This document shows, piece by piece, positions 8,430 through 15,259 of a stretch of DNA of 16,558 nt. The translations under genes and the position numbers were made by a program. Below the pieces are notes generated by a model. That model saw nothing but the letters and a program-made list of their open reading frames with translations, was not told where the DNA came from and ran no database searches. Origin of the DNA: an uncultured Desulfobulbaceae bacterium. GTDB taxonomy: Bacteria > Desulfobacterota > Desulfobulbia > Desulfobulbales > Desulfobulbaceae. The stretch lies in NCBI GenBank assembly GCA_945787305.1, contig CALZIH010000118.1, positions 1 to 16,558 on the forward strand, written 5' to 3'. Numbering within the stretch: position 1 is the stretch's first letter; each line of letters starts with the position of its first letter.

Positions 8430-8798
8430 ATGGATATTTTTATAAAAACACATTTTTCCGGGGGCCATCACCTGCGAGATTATCCCGGCAACTGCGAACA
8501 TCCACACGGCCATAACTGGAAAGTTCGAGTCACCGTTCGGGCCACCGAACTTGATCACCTGGGCATGGGCATAGACTTCAAGAGCCTTAAAAAACATGTG
8601 AACACCGTTATTGATGACCTGGACCACAGGGATCTCAACAATCATCCGGCCTTCAAAGACAAAAACCCCTCCTCGGAACATATTGCCATGCATATCTTCA
8701 GCACCCTGAAGACGTTACTCAATACTGACCGGTATGGTCTTTATGCTGTGGAAATCCGGGAAACGGATACCAGTGGGGTCATTTATTACGGTGATTGA
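8430..8798 (+). CDS. queD: 6-carboxytetrahydropterin synthase QueD
   Basis: A 122-residue protein of the 6-pyruvoyl-tetrahydropterin synthase family. QueD turns dihydroneopterin triphosphate into 6-carboxy-tetrahydropterin, the second step towards 7-deazaguanine bases such as queuosine. Zinc ligands are H13 in THFSGGHHL and H26/H28 in CEHPHGHNW, with catalytic C22. DLDHRDLN carries the catalytic Asp/His pair, and the C-terminal VEIRETDTSG provides the pterin-binding Glu. CAGGAG stands eight bases before the ATG. The end overlaps queE by eight bases, showing tight coupling with the next enzyme of the pathway. Its own domain appears intact. Confidence 0.93.
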   Translation: MDIFIKTHFSGGHHLRDYPGNCEHPHGHNWKVRVTVRATELDHLGMGIDFKSLKKHVNTVIDDLDHRDLNNHPAFKDKNPSSEHIAMHIFSTLKTLLNTDRYGLYAVEIRETDTSGVIYYGD

Positions 8799-9393
8799 TC
8801 CACTCATCGTCTCCGAGCTGTTTTACTCCATCCAGGGCGAGTCGACCTGGGCCGGACTGCCCTGCGCATTCATTCGTCTGAGTGGATGCAATCTCCGCTG
8901 CAGGTATTGCGATGCAAGCTATACCTGGGACGAGCCAGGAACGGAGATGAGCAGCAAAGACGTCCTCCACTGGTTGGACCAATACCCAGGTGTGCTCACC
9001 GAAATTACCGGCGGCGAGCCTCTGTTACAAGGCAGTATACACCCCCTGACAGTGCAGCTTAAGGCCAGCGTTATTATGGATGTCAAGTGTCCGGGATCCG
9101 GCATGGACGATAAAGTGTATTGGCAAAACCTTGATATGCTTGCCATTCGAAAAAAAATGGGCAGCAGCGACGAAATCAAATTTGTTATCTCTTCGGAGCA
9201 GGATTTTCACTGGGCAATGGAAAAAGTGAAAGAACATAGGCTTGAGCAGCTGGTCCCGGTGCTCTTTTCTCCGGTGATCGGGCTCATCAAGCCGAACCGT
9301 CTTGCAGAGCTGATCCTTACCTCTCGCCTCCCGGTCAGGTTACAGCTGCAACTGCATACCTTGCTCTGGCCCGGTCAGAGCCGTGGGGTATAA
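8791..9393 (+). CDS. queE: 7-carboxy-7-deazaguanine synthase QueE with internal in-frame deletion
   Basis: This radical-SAM enzyme converts the QueD product to 7-carboxy-7-deazaguanine. GTG 8791 is preferred because it gives the family N-terminus (VSELFYSIQGEST); a longer frame from 8734 lies wholly within queD. The cluster cysteines are C33, C37 and C40 (CNLRCRYC). TGGEPLLQ is at 73-80, IMDVKCPGSGM at 95-105, DEIKFVIS follows, and the C-terminus is the typical RLQLQLHTLLWPGQSRGV. Between the QL at 89-90 and KASVIMDVK (91-99), however, about 20-25 residues found in homologues are absent, including the strand with the conserved ETSG/ETGG motif that contributes to the SAM site. At 200 residues it is short. 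The frame is kept, so a protein is probably made but may be inactive. Confidence 0.85.
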   Translation: MIDPLIVSELFYSIQGESTWAGLPCAFIRLSGCNLRCRYCDASYTWDEPGTEMSSKDVLHWLDQYPGVLTEITGGEPLLQGSIHPLTVQLKASVIMDVKCPGSGMDDKVYWQNLDMLAIRKKMGSSDEIKFVISSEQDFHWAMEKVKEHRLEQLVPVLFSPVIGLIKPNRLAELILTSRLPVRLQLQLHTLLWPGQSRGV

Positions 9394-9490
9394 TGGTCAT
9401 GGATGGCTGGAACGGGCGAGTCGCAGCAGACAATATTTTGCTTACCATCAAAGCTCAGTTTAAAAGTAGAAATGACTTGGCACCTTTGAG

Positions 9491-9635
9491 TAGGGGACTG
9501 AATTTTTTTCACCAAACCGGGAGACAGATTAAATTTTTCTTACTCTTATTCTTTAAAAGGTAAGTAGTCACTTCAACAACCATCAGTGGTGAAAATTATT
9601 CTGTCCCCGGTGCAGAAAAATAAAATCAGTCCCCT
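9491..9635. repeat. palindromic REP-like cluster
   Basis: Four related units, each a GGGGACTGA/GGGAGACAGA core followed by an A/T-rich tail, lie at 9492-9509 and 9517-9538 (plus orientation) and 9592-9610 and 9616-9635 (inverted). The outer pair matches as AGGGGACTGA plus T-rich tail, and the inner pair as CCGGGGACAGA or CCGGGAGACAGA plus tail. The whole 145-bp segment is therefore a nested inverted repeat that could fold into a large cruciform or stem. The layout resembles REP/BIME elements mobilised by REP-associated tyrosine transposases; no transposase gene is present here. Confidence 0.6.
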
Positions 9636-9687
9636 CGCCGACCAGGACTGGCTGAGCTTTAATAGTAATCACAATCAATTACAAACT

Positions 9688-9724
9688 TTCCGCCGTCGGT
9701 GGCGAGGCTTTTTTCGATACCGAC
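9688..9724 (+). repeat. 101-bp repeat, copy A (right end only)
   Basis: This copy keeps the hairpin CCGCC-GTC-GGTGG, then CGAGGC and a T run, then the right terminal inverted repeat ending CGATACCGAC (9708-9724). The left half is absent or too diverged to recognise. The hairpin with its T tract (9690-9714) could end transcripts from queDE, though it lies 300 bases beyond queE. Confidence 0.7.
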
Positions 9725-9803
9725 AATGCTATAAACAGGTAAACGCCACAAACGTAACCCCCAAAACTCTGAACTACAAACCGTACCTTTACAGGAGTAT
9801 TAC

Positions 9804-11081
9804 ATGCCAGACGTCCAATCATCGAAAATCGCCATCATCGGCCTGGGATACGTAGGGCTTCCTCTGGCGGTCGAATTCAGCAAAAAGTTGGCGACCACCG
9901 GCTTTGACCTGAAAGAAGAACGAATTACCGAGCTGCAGCAGTGTATCGACATTACCCTTGAAGTAACCCAGGATGAGCTCCAGCAGGCCGGTAATCTGCA
10001 GTTTACAAGTTCTATTGACGGCCTTGCCGACTGTAATATCTTTATCGTTGCCGTACCCACCCCGATTGATGTGAATAAACGGCCGGATCTACGTCCGCTG
10101 GAGGGTGCATCACGTACGGTTGGCCAGGCCCTGAAAAAAGGGGATGTAGTCATCTACGAGTCAACGGTCTATCCCGGAGCCACCGAGGAAGTCTGTGTCC
10201 CCATACTTGAAGAAGTCTCCGGCCTCAGATTTAATAAAGATTTCTTTGCCGGCTACAGCCCGGAACGGATCAATCCAGGTGATCATGAGCACCGCTTGCC
10301 GACCATTGTCAAGGTAACCTCCGGCTCCACCCCTGAGATTGCCGATTTTATCGACGCCCTGTACGAAACCATTATCACTGCTGGAACCTTTAAGGCCAGC
10401 AGTATCAAGGTGGCTGAAGCGGCCAAGGTCATTGAAAACACACAGCGCGACGTTAACATTGCCCTGATCAACGAGTTGGCGCTGATCTTCAACCGGTTGG
10501 GAATCGACACACTCGAAGTGCTGAAGGCCGCAGGAACCAAATGGAACTTTCTTCCCTTTCGCCCCGGCCTGGTTGGAGGCCACTGTATAGGCGTCGACCC
10601 CTATTACCTGACCCACAAGGCCCAGGAGGTCGGGTACCACCCGGAGATGATCCTGGCCGGCCGACGGCTCAATGACGACATGGGCCGTTATATTTCTTCG
10701 GAAATCGTTAAATTGATGCTGAAAAAACGTATCCACGTGGCCGATGCCAACATCCTGGTATTGGGATTGACCTTTAAGGAAAACTGCCCCGACTTAAGGA
10801 ACACCCGGGTGGTGGACATCATCGAGGAGCTCAGCAGCTATGGTGCCAACATCGAAGTCTACGACCCCTGGGCGAATAAACAGGAAGCAGAAGAGCTGTA
10901 CGGCGTTACCATGATCAAAGAGCTGCCGGTCAACCATTTTGATGCCATTGTGCTGGCAGTGGCACATAATGAATTTAAGGCCTTCACCCCGGAAGATTTC
11001 AGGAAGATGAGTCGTCGGCTATCGGTTATCTACGATGTGAAACATGCCCTGCCCGAAGATATTATAGATGGCAGTTTATAA
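9804..11081 (+). CDS. tviB: UDP-N-acetylhexosamine 6-dehydrogenase (TviB/WbpO-type nucleotide-sugar dehydrogenase)
   Basis: A 425-residue dehydrogenase that oxidises a UDP-sugar at C6 in two NAD-dependent steps to give a uronic acid for surface polysaccharide. The NAD site is AIIGLGYVGLPLAVEF (10-25). VAVPTPID (82-89), ESTVYPGATEEVC (119-131) and AGYSPERINPGD (149-160) are family signatures. K208 and N212 lie in EAAKVIENTQRDVNIAL, and the catalytic cysteine is C261 in GGHCIGVDPYY. The C-terminal domain contains LGLTFKENCPDLRNTRV. It most resembles the TviB/WbpO group, which acts on UDP-GlcNAc or UDP-GalNAc; a UDP-ManNAc dehydrogenase is the alternative. AGGAG lies before the ATG. No other polysaccharide gene is nearby: the gene stands alone between repeat elements. 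Confidence 0.92.
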   Translation: MPDVQSSKIAIIGLGYVGLPLAVEFSKKLATTGFDLKEERITELQQCIDITLEVTQDELQQAGNLQFTSSIDGLADCNIFIVAVPTPIDVNKRPDLRPLEGASRTVGQALKKGDVVIYESTVYPGATEEVCVPILEEVSGLRFNKDFFAGYSPERINPGDHEHRLPTIVKVTSGSTPEIADFIDALYETIITAGTFKASSIKVAEAAKVIENTQRDVNIALINELALIFNRLGIDTLEVLKAAGTKWNFLPFRPGLVGGHCIGVDPYYLTHKAQEVGYHPEMILAGRRLNDDMGRYISSEIVKLMLKKRIHVADANILVLGLTFKENCPDLRNTRVVDIIEELSSYGANIEVYDPWANKQEAEELYGVTMIKELPVNHFDAIVLAVAHNEFKAFTPEDFRKMSRRLSVIYDVKHALPEDIIDGSL

Positions 11082-11222
11082 AGAGGTAGCGATGCTGGTA
11101 GTACGACTGCTCGACTGAAGGGTGTTAGTCGGTCAGGCAATGAGTGGGTGCTGAGTATGTGAGCCCCAAAAGCCTGTCAGTTTGATTAGCTTACCTCTCT
11201 TTGTTTGCGCTTGGTTTTTATG

Positions 11223-11323
11223 GTCGGTGTCGCAAAAAGCCTCGCCACCGACAGCGGAAAGGTTATAACTTATTGTATTTCCTTGCTGTGCAAAGGGCGT
11301 TTTGAACTTTTTGCGAGACCATC
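11223..11323 (-). repeat. 101-bp MITE-like repeat, copy B
   Basis: A full copy of exactly 101 bp, bounded by the imperfect 17-bp inverted repeats GTCGGTGTCGCAAAAAG (11223-11239) and CTTTTTGCGAGACCATC (11307-11323); 14 of 17 positions match. It contains the family core GGTTATAACTTATTGTATTTCC and AAAGGGCGTTTTG. It is in tandem with copy C at a 107-bp period, separated by ATTATT. Confidence 0.85.
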
Positions 11324-11329
11324 ATTATT

Positions 11330-11430
11330 GTCGGCGCCGCAAAAAGCCTCACCGCCGACGGCGGAGAGGGTGGAACTCCATGTATTTCCGTACTGTGCAA
11401 ACGGCGTTTCAGACTTTTTACGAGTTCATC
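11330..11430 (-). repeat. 101-bp MITE-like repeat, copy C
   Basis: A full copy with terminal repeats at 11330-11346 and 11414-11430. It begins one base after the stop codon of the yyaL-type gene, so its insertion left that coding region complete. It is in the same orientation as copy B and its hairpin is the best formed of the family. Confidence 0.85.
11341..11369 (-). terminator. intrinsic terminator supplied by repeat copy C
   Basis: On the minus strand the bases read CCTC-T-CCGCC-GTC-GGCGG-T-GAGG followed by CTTTTT: a nine-pair stem with one mismatch, a three-base loop and a T tract. It lies 63 bases beyond the stop of the yyaL-type gene and in the correct orientation to end its transcript. 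The fold is visible; its use is inferred. Confidence 0.6.
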
Positions 11431-11431
11431 A

Positions 11432-13684
11432 TTATTCACGAAGTTGTTCTTGTAATGCCTCCACGCTGGTCACCGGCAACTGGCAAGTGAAATCCTTACA
11501 GACATAGGCGGTTGCCCGGCCTTCCCGCATACCGACCGTCTCCAAAAAGGGTAATTTTTCGGCCAGAAATTTCTGGTTTGCACCACCATCTGCCAGCAAG
11601 ACTATCCAGGCAGGGTTATACTGTTTGTTAACCGCTGTCAGCATGGCCAGGGTGTCGGCACGTCCCCTGTTGCCGGCAATGACGATCTGTTGTGGCTTAC
11701 TCTGTACCTGCTCCCAGACACACAGCATTTGCAACAAGGCAGGCGGATAGGTATTTATCTGGGCACTGAAAACACGGAGTATCTGCGCAGCTTTCTGCTG
11801 CCAGTCTTCATTTGCCGTCAGCTGGCCCAGGCGGAGCAGATTCATCGCCGCAATGGAATTGGCAGCAGGTTCCGCACCATCATAGTCACCCTTCAAGCGA
11901 ACCGGAACATTGACATCGGGTATCGAATCAAAAAAACCTCCCTCCTTTTTATCCCAGAAGAGGCGAAGCGATGTTTCGGTCAAGTCCAATGCCAGGGCTA
12001 GCAGATCCGGTTCTTGAGCCACCTGATACAGGTCAAGCAGCCCGGAAACCAGAAAACAATAATCATCAAGCTGTCCAGGAAGCCCTGCAGCTCCCTCGCG
12101 ATACCTTCGTTTAAGCTCCCCGGATTCCGGATCATGGAGGTGGGTTTGAATGAATCGTACTGCCTTTTCAGCCGCTTCAACCAGATCCTGTTTCTGTAGG
12201 ATTGCCCCGGCTCTGGCCAGGGCGCCGATCATCATTCCGTTCCAGGCGGTTATGACCTTATCATCCAGATGGGGCCTAACCCGTTTTTGCCGTTTCTCAA
12301 ACAGTATATTTCGCGATTGCTCTAAAGAGGCTTCAATCTCTTGCACCTCCATCTTGAAATGAGTTGCAGCCTCTTCAGGTCGCTTGGAGCGATACAGGAT
12401 ATTGCGGCCAGTGAACTCCTTTTGCGGGTCAGCCAGGGCATTTCCGTCAAACTCGACCCCATAACTGAAGTTAAAAATATTTGCCGCTTTAACGCCCAAG
12501 GTTTTGACTATGTCCTCTTCAGTCCACAGGTAGTAAGCTCCTTCGCTATGCTTTGTTGATGCATAGGGGTCTTCACTGTCTGCATCTTCTGCTGAGTAGA
12601 AACCTCCATTAGGGTCTCTCATGTCGCGGAGAACGTAACGTGCAACTTCTTCAGCGATTTGCGCATACAGCTGATCGCCGGTAATCTGGAATGCATCAAG
12701 ATAGGAATCCAATAATTGGGCCTGATCATAGAGCATCTTTTCAAAATGCGGTACCCGCCACTGGCCGTCAACGGAATATCGATGAAATCCGCCTCCCAAT
12801 TGATCGTACATGCCGCCGGCCGCCATGGCTTTCAGGGCTGCAAGTGTCATTTCAACCCCTTGCCGATTGCCATGGACATGGGCGTAGGTCAGGAGAAAAT
12901 TAAACACCACCGGTCGGGGAAATTTCGGGGCCTCGCCAAAGCCGCCATACTGTGTATCATAGTTGCCGGCCAAAGAAGAATAGGCTCGCTCCGACACATC
13001 GTCTTTAATCTTGCTCATCTGCTGGAGATTGCCACCTTCAAGGGCATGGATCAACTTATCTGCCGTTTGCTGCAATTCATCCCTGCGCTTCTGCCAAGCT
13101 GAATGCACGGCCTCAAGAAGCACAGGAAAACCAGGACTGCCAAACTTTTCTTTTGGAGGAATATAGGTTGCAGCATAAAAGGGCTTACCATCGGGAAAGA
13201 GAAATACAGACATCGGCCAGCCACCGGAGCCGGTCATGGCCTGGGTGGCTGCCATATACATCTGGTCAATATCCGGGCGTTCCTCCCTGTCGACCTTGAT
13301 ACAGATAAACCATTTATTTAATAGAGCAGCGATTTCAGGACTTTCAAAAGATTCATGGGCCATGACATGACACCAATGACAGGTGGAATATCCTATGGAA
13401 AGAAATATAGGTTTATCTTCACTACGTGCTCTGGCAAAGGCTTCCTCTGACCATGGGTACCAATCAACCGGGTTATATGCATGTTGGAGCAGATACGGGC
13501 TTTTCTCATTGATTAATCGATTGCTTTTCATGTTCATGGATTGTCTCCCGGCACTTCCGACTCCAACCACTTCTTCTCGAGCATATATTTCTGACGAGAC
13601 TGCCACGGTTTGAATGCCCAGGAATAAAGTAGCTATCCAAACCGGAGAGAAAAGGAGAACCGAATGTATTTTTTGCCTGATCAT
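11432..13684 (-). CDS. YyaL/DUF255 thioredoxin-like domain protein
   Basis: The protein begins with a DUF255 thioredoxin-like domain (NRLINEKSPYLLQHAYNPVD, 55-74) with active-site CHWC at 102-105 in GYSTCHWCHVMAHESF, then VDREERPDIDQMYM and GGWPMSVFLFPDGKPF. A long (alpha/alpha)6 glycosidase-like region follows, with GGMYDQLGGGFHRYSVD and PHFEKMLYDQAQLLDSYL. The family (YyaL; SPATA20 in animals) has no assured function; a redox or carbohydrate-linked role is suggested by the domains. ATG 13684 gives 750 residues with a signal-peptide-like start (positive RQK, hydrophobic stretch 9-29) but has no ribosome binding site. ATG 13537 (residue 50) has GGGAGA six bases upstream and gives 701 residues, close to family length, without a signal. 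The stop abuts repeat copy C. Confidence 0.9.
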   Translation of the reverse strand: MIRQKIHSVLLFSPVWIATLFLGIQTVAVSSEIYAREEVVGVGSAGRQSMNMKSNRLINEKSPYLLQHAYNPVDWYPWSEEAFARARSEDKPIFLSIGYSTCHWCHVMAHESFESPEIAALLNKWFICIKVDREERPDIDQMYMAATQAMTGSGGWPMSVFLFPDGKPFYAATYIPPKEKFGSPGFPVLLEAVHSAWQKRRDELQQTADKLIHALEGGNLQQMSKIKDDVSERAYSSLAGNYDTQYGGFGEAPKFPRPVVFNFLLTYAHVHGNRQGVEMTLAALKAMAAGGMYDQLGGGFHRYSVDGQWRVPHFEKMLYDQAQLLDSYLDAFQITGDQLYAQIAEEVARYVLRDMRDPNGGFYSAEDADSEDPYASTKHSEGAYYLWTEEDIVKTLGVKAANIFNFSYGVEFDGNALADPQKEFTGRNILYRSKRPEEAATHFKMEVQEIEASLEQSRNILFEKRQKRVRPHLDDKVITAWNGMMIGALARAGAILQKQDLVEAAEKAVRFIQTHLHDPESGELKRRYREGAAGLPGQLDDYCFLVSGLLDLYQVAQEPDLLALALDLTETSLRLFWDKKEGGFFDSIPDVNVPVRLKGDYDGAEPAANSIAAMNLLRLGQLTANEDWQQKAAQILRVFSAQINTYPPALLQMLCVWEQVQSKPQQIVIAGNRGRADTLAMLTAVNKQYNPAWIVLLADGGANQKFLAEKLPFLETVGMREGRATAYVCKDFTCQLPVTSVEALQEQLRE

Positions 13685-14150
13685 TTATTTATTTTTTTTC
13701 ATCAACTGAGCGTCTTGCAGTTTGTATTGCTCAGAATGGAATGTTAAAAACGTGGTCGCACAACTGTCAGATCAGCCTGTTACTTGCTTCCATGCGTATC
13801 CTGCAGCTTATCACTAGAATATAACCCTTTAATAGTAATTATCAATGAGGAGCATTGATCCCCCTTAATTTGCATTCTCAATGTATGATGGACTCTTTAA
13901 TTGTCCAAAACGCCGTTTGCACTGTATTGAAATACAAGAAGTTATAACCTGTCCGTCGGCGGTGACGAGGCTTTTTACGACAACGACAATATATGGTGCT
14001 CAGGGTAAGTAATATTCGGTTGCTTTCAATTGACATATATAAATTTTTCATGTTATTTTTCAGCATGTTCACCGGAATACTTCTTCATACAGGCAAAGTT
14101 GATGGTCTCATAAATAGTCAAAAACGCTGTTTGCACTGTACGGAATTACA
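13685..14150. other. intergenic region with repeat copies D and E
   Basis: These 466 bases divide the divergent yyaL-type and solute-binding protein genes. Repeat copies D (13887-13987) and most of E (14101-14201) occupy much of it, in direct orientation and 214 bases apart. The remaining A/T-rich sequence presumably holds the promoters, but no clear -35/-10 pair could be picked. Confidence 0.5.
13887..13987 (+). repeat. 101-bp MITE-like repeat, copy D
   Basis: A full 101-bp copy with left end GATGGACTCTTTAATTG (13887-13903) and right end CTTTTTACGACAACGAC (13971-13987). It has the shared core CAAAACGCCGTTTGCACTGT and AGTTATAACCTGTCCG. The hairpin is weaker than in copy C, and the left terminal repeat has drifted. 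Confidence 0.8.
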
Positions 14151-14201
14151 ATGAGTTATAACCTGTCCGCCGTCGGTGGCGAGGCTTTTTACGACACCGA
14201 C
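14101..14201 (+). repeat. 101-bp MITE-like repeat, copy E
   Basis: A full 101-bp copy with ends GATGGTCTCATAAATAG (14101-14117) and CTTTTTACGACACCGAC (14185-14201). Its second half is read as the first codons of the solute-binding protein gene, whose ATG (14151) arises from a sequence variant of this copy (ACAATGAGTTATAACC, against ACAAGAAGTTATAACC in copy D). Confidence 0.85.
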
Positions 14202-14972
14202 AATGTTCGCAGCTCAAGAATCCTAGGTCTCATTTTGTTGTTGGCCTGTGCACCCATCTTTCTTTCTCCTCTCATCGCTTCCGGTCAGTCTCTTCCCAAC
14301 TTCACATTGCTGACAGAGGAATGGAAGCCCTATAACTATAGAGAAAATCAAACCGTTAAAGGCATAGCGGTAGACCTTCTTGTTACGATGCTGCACAAAA
14401 CTGGCTCGAGGGTTTCAAAGGAAGACATAAAACTGCTCCCATGGCCTCGGGCATATGCAATCGCCTTGCATGAACCCAACACCGTTCTTTTTTCAACTAC
14501 CAGAACTCGGGAACGGGAAAAATTATTCAAATGGGTCGGCCCGATAGATATCAATACAACCGAACTTATTGCCAAAAAAAATCGTCATATCAAAATAACA
14601 TCGGTTCACGATCTTACAAACTACACTATCGGCACTATATACAACGACGTTGGAGAACAGCTGCTTCTGGACAAGGGAGTTCCACTGAACAATTTACAGC
14701 AAGTACCAAACAGGGATTCCAATCAGCATAAATTGCACTCCGACAGGATAGATCTGATTGTCGGAAGCCTCATAGGACATCAAAACTACTGCAAAGATGC
14801 AGGATACGACCCGAAAGATTACGAGAGTGTTTTTGTGTTAAACAAGGATGAACTTTTCTACGCTTTCCATTGCCAGACGCCGGATCCGACAATTCATCTA
14901 CTGCAAAAAGCCCTGGATAACCTAAAAGCAGACGGCACCTACCAGGCAATCGTCGATTCATATCGGAAGTAA
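14151..14972 (+). CDS. periplasmic solute-binding protein (family 3, amino-acid type)
   Basis: A 273-residue secreted binding protein. A signal peptide core (LGLILLLACAPIFLSPLIAS, 25-44) precedes a family 3 solute-binding domain: TLLTEEWKPYNYREN, VKGIAVDLLVTML, LPWPRAYAIAL, STTRTREREKLFKWVGP, TIGTIYNDVGEQLL, then the second lobe through DRIDLIVGSL and a C-terminal LKADGTYQAIVDSY. It probably binds an amino acid or other small polar solute and feeds a transporter or sensor; no permease or ATPase gene is adjacent. Residues 1-18 (MSYNLSAVGGEAFYDTDN) are encoded by repeat copy E. No ATG or GTG start lies between the repeat and the signal core; only TTG codons inside the core could replace it. The ribosome binding site is weak (CGGA). 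Confidence 0.82.
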   Translation: MSYNLSAVGGEAFYDTDNVRSSRILGLILLLACAPIFLSPLIASGQSLPNFTLLTEEWKPYNYRENQTVKGIAVDLLVTMLHKTGSRVSKEDIKLLPWPRAYAIALHEPNTVLFSTTRTREREKLFKWVGPIDINTTELIAKKNRHIKITSVHDLTNYTIGTIYNDVGEQLLLDKGVPLNNLQQVPNRDSNQHKLHSDRIDLIVGSLIGHQNYCKDAGYDPKDYESVFVLNKDELFYAFHCQTPDPTIHLLQKALDNLKADGTYQAIVDSYRK

Positions 14973-15186
14973 TACATATTCCAGCGCCCCGCTCTCTGTC
15001 TCCACATTATTCAGAATTTTTCTTTGACAGGCCACAGGCAATAGCGACTTGGAGAATACTCGTTGACCTGTGCACACGAGTCGACACCCAGAAAATCGAT
15101 CTGAAACGACCGTTAAACTGTTTTTAACCATTCCCCTGTGTTGTGGGTGACTTGACCAGTTTTTCTAAGCTGCGGTTTTGTGTAGT

Positions 15187-15259
15187 GATTCAATCCACGC
15201 CCCGCGTGGGGGGCGACGCAACCTTTACCACAGACGCGGCAGCTTGCGATGTTTCAATC
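15187..15259 (-). CRISPR. remnant type I-C CRISPR: repeat end, one spacer, one degenerate terminal repeat
   Basis: On the minus strand GATTGAAAC (15259-15251), the last nine bases of a type I-C repeat, is followed by a 33-bp spacer (15250-15218) and then a 31-bp repeat (15217-15187). That repeat starts GTCGCCCCCCACGCG and ends GTGGATTGAATC. The usual I-C repeat is 32 bp and ends GTGGATTGAAAC, so this copy has lost one G and has one A-to-T change, as terminal repeats often do. Spacer length and orientation relative to cas4 fit type I-C. No further repeat follows on either side. Confidence 0.75.

Larger units (their letters stand above)
9394..9803. other. intergenic region rich in small repeats
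   Basis: These 410 bases between queE and the UDP-sugar dehydrogenase gene hold a palindromic REP-like cluster (9491-9635) and the right end of the 101-bp repeat (9688-9724). A 56-codon open frame starts at ATG 9393, overlapping the queE stop as TAATG, but runs into the repeat cluster and resembles no family I know. TTTACAGGAG at 9789-9798 is the ribosome binding site of the next gene. Confidence 0.5.
11082..11431. other. intergenic region between convergent genes, with two tandem 101-bp repeats
   Basis: These 350 bases separate the ends of the UDP-sugar dehydrogenase and yyaL-type genes. 11223-11430 is filled by repeat copies B and C in tandem. The first 140 bases contain an inverted pair AAAGAGGTA (near 11080-11090) and TACCTCTCTTT (near 11192-11202), about 110 bases apart, with no recognisable gene between them. 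Confidence 0.5.

Noticed and set aside
9393..9563. A 56-codon open frame overlapping the queE stop
   Set aside because: It has no ribosome binding site and no known domain, and its 3' half is made of the palindromic repeat.
9658..13845. Shared string TTTAATAGTAAT at about 9658 and 13831 as an insertion-site signature
   Set aside because: Only 12-13 bases match in A/T-rich sequence, and their positions relative to the repeat copies differ.
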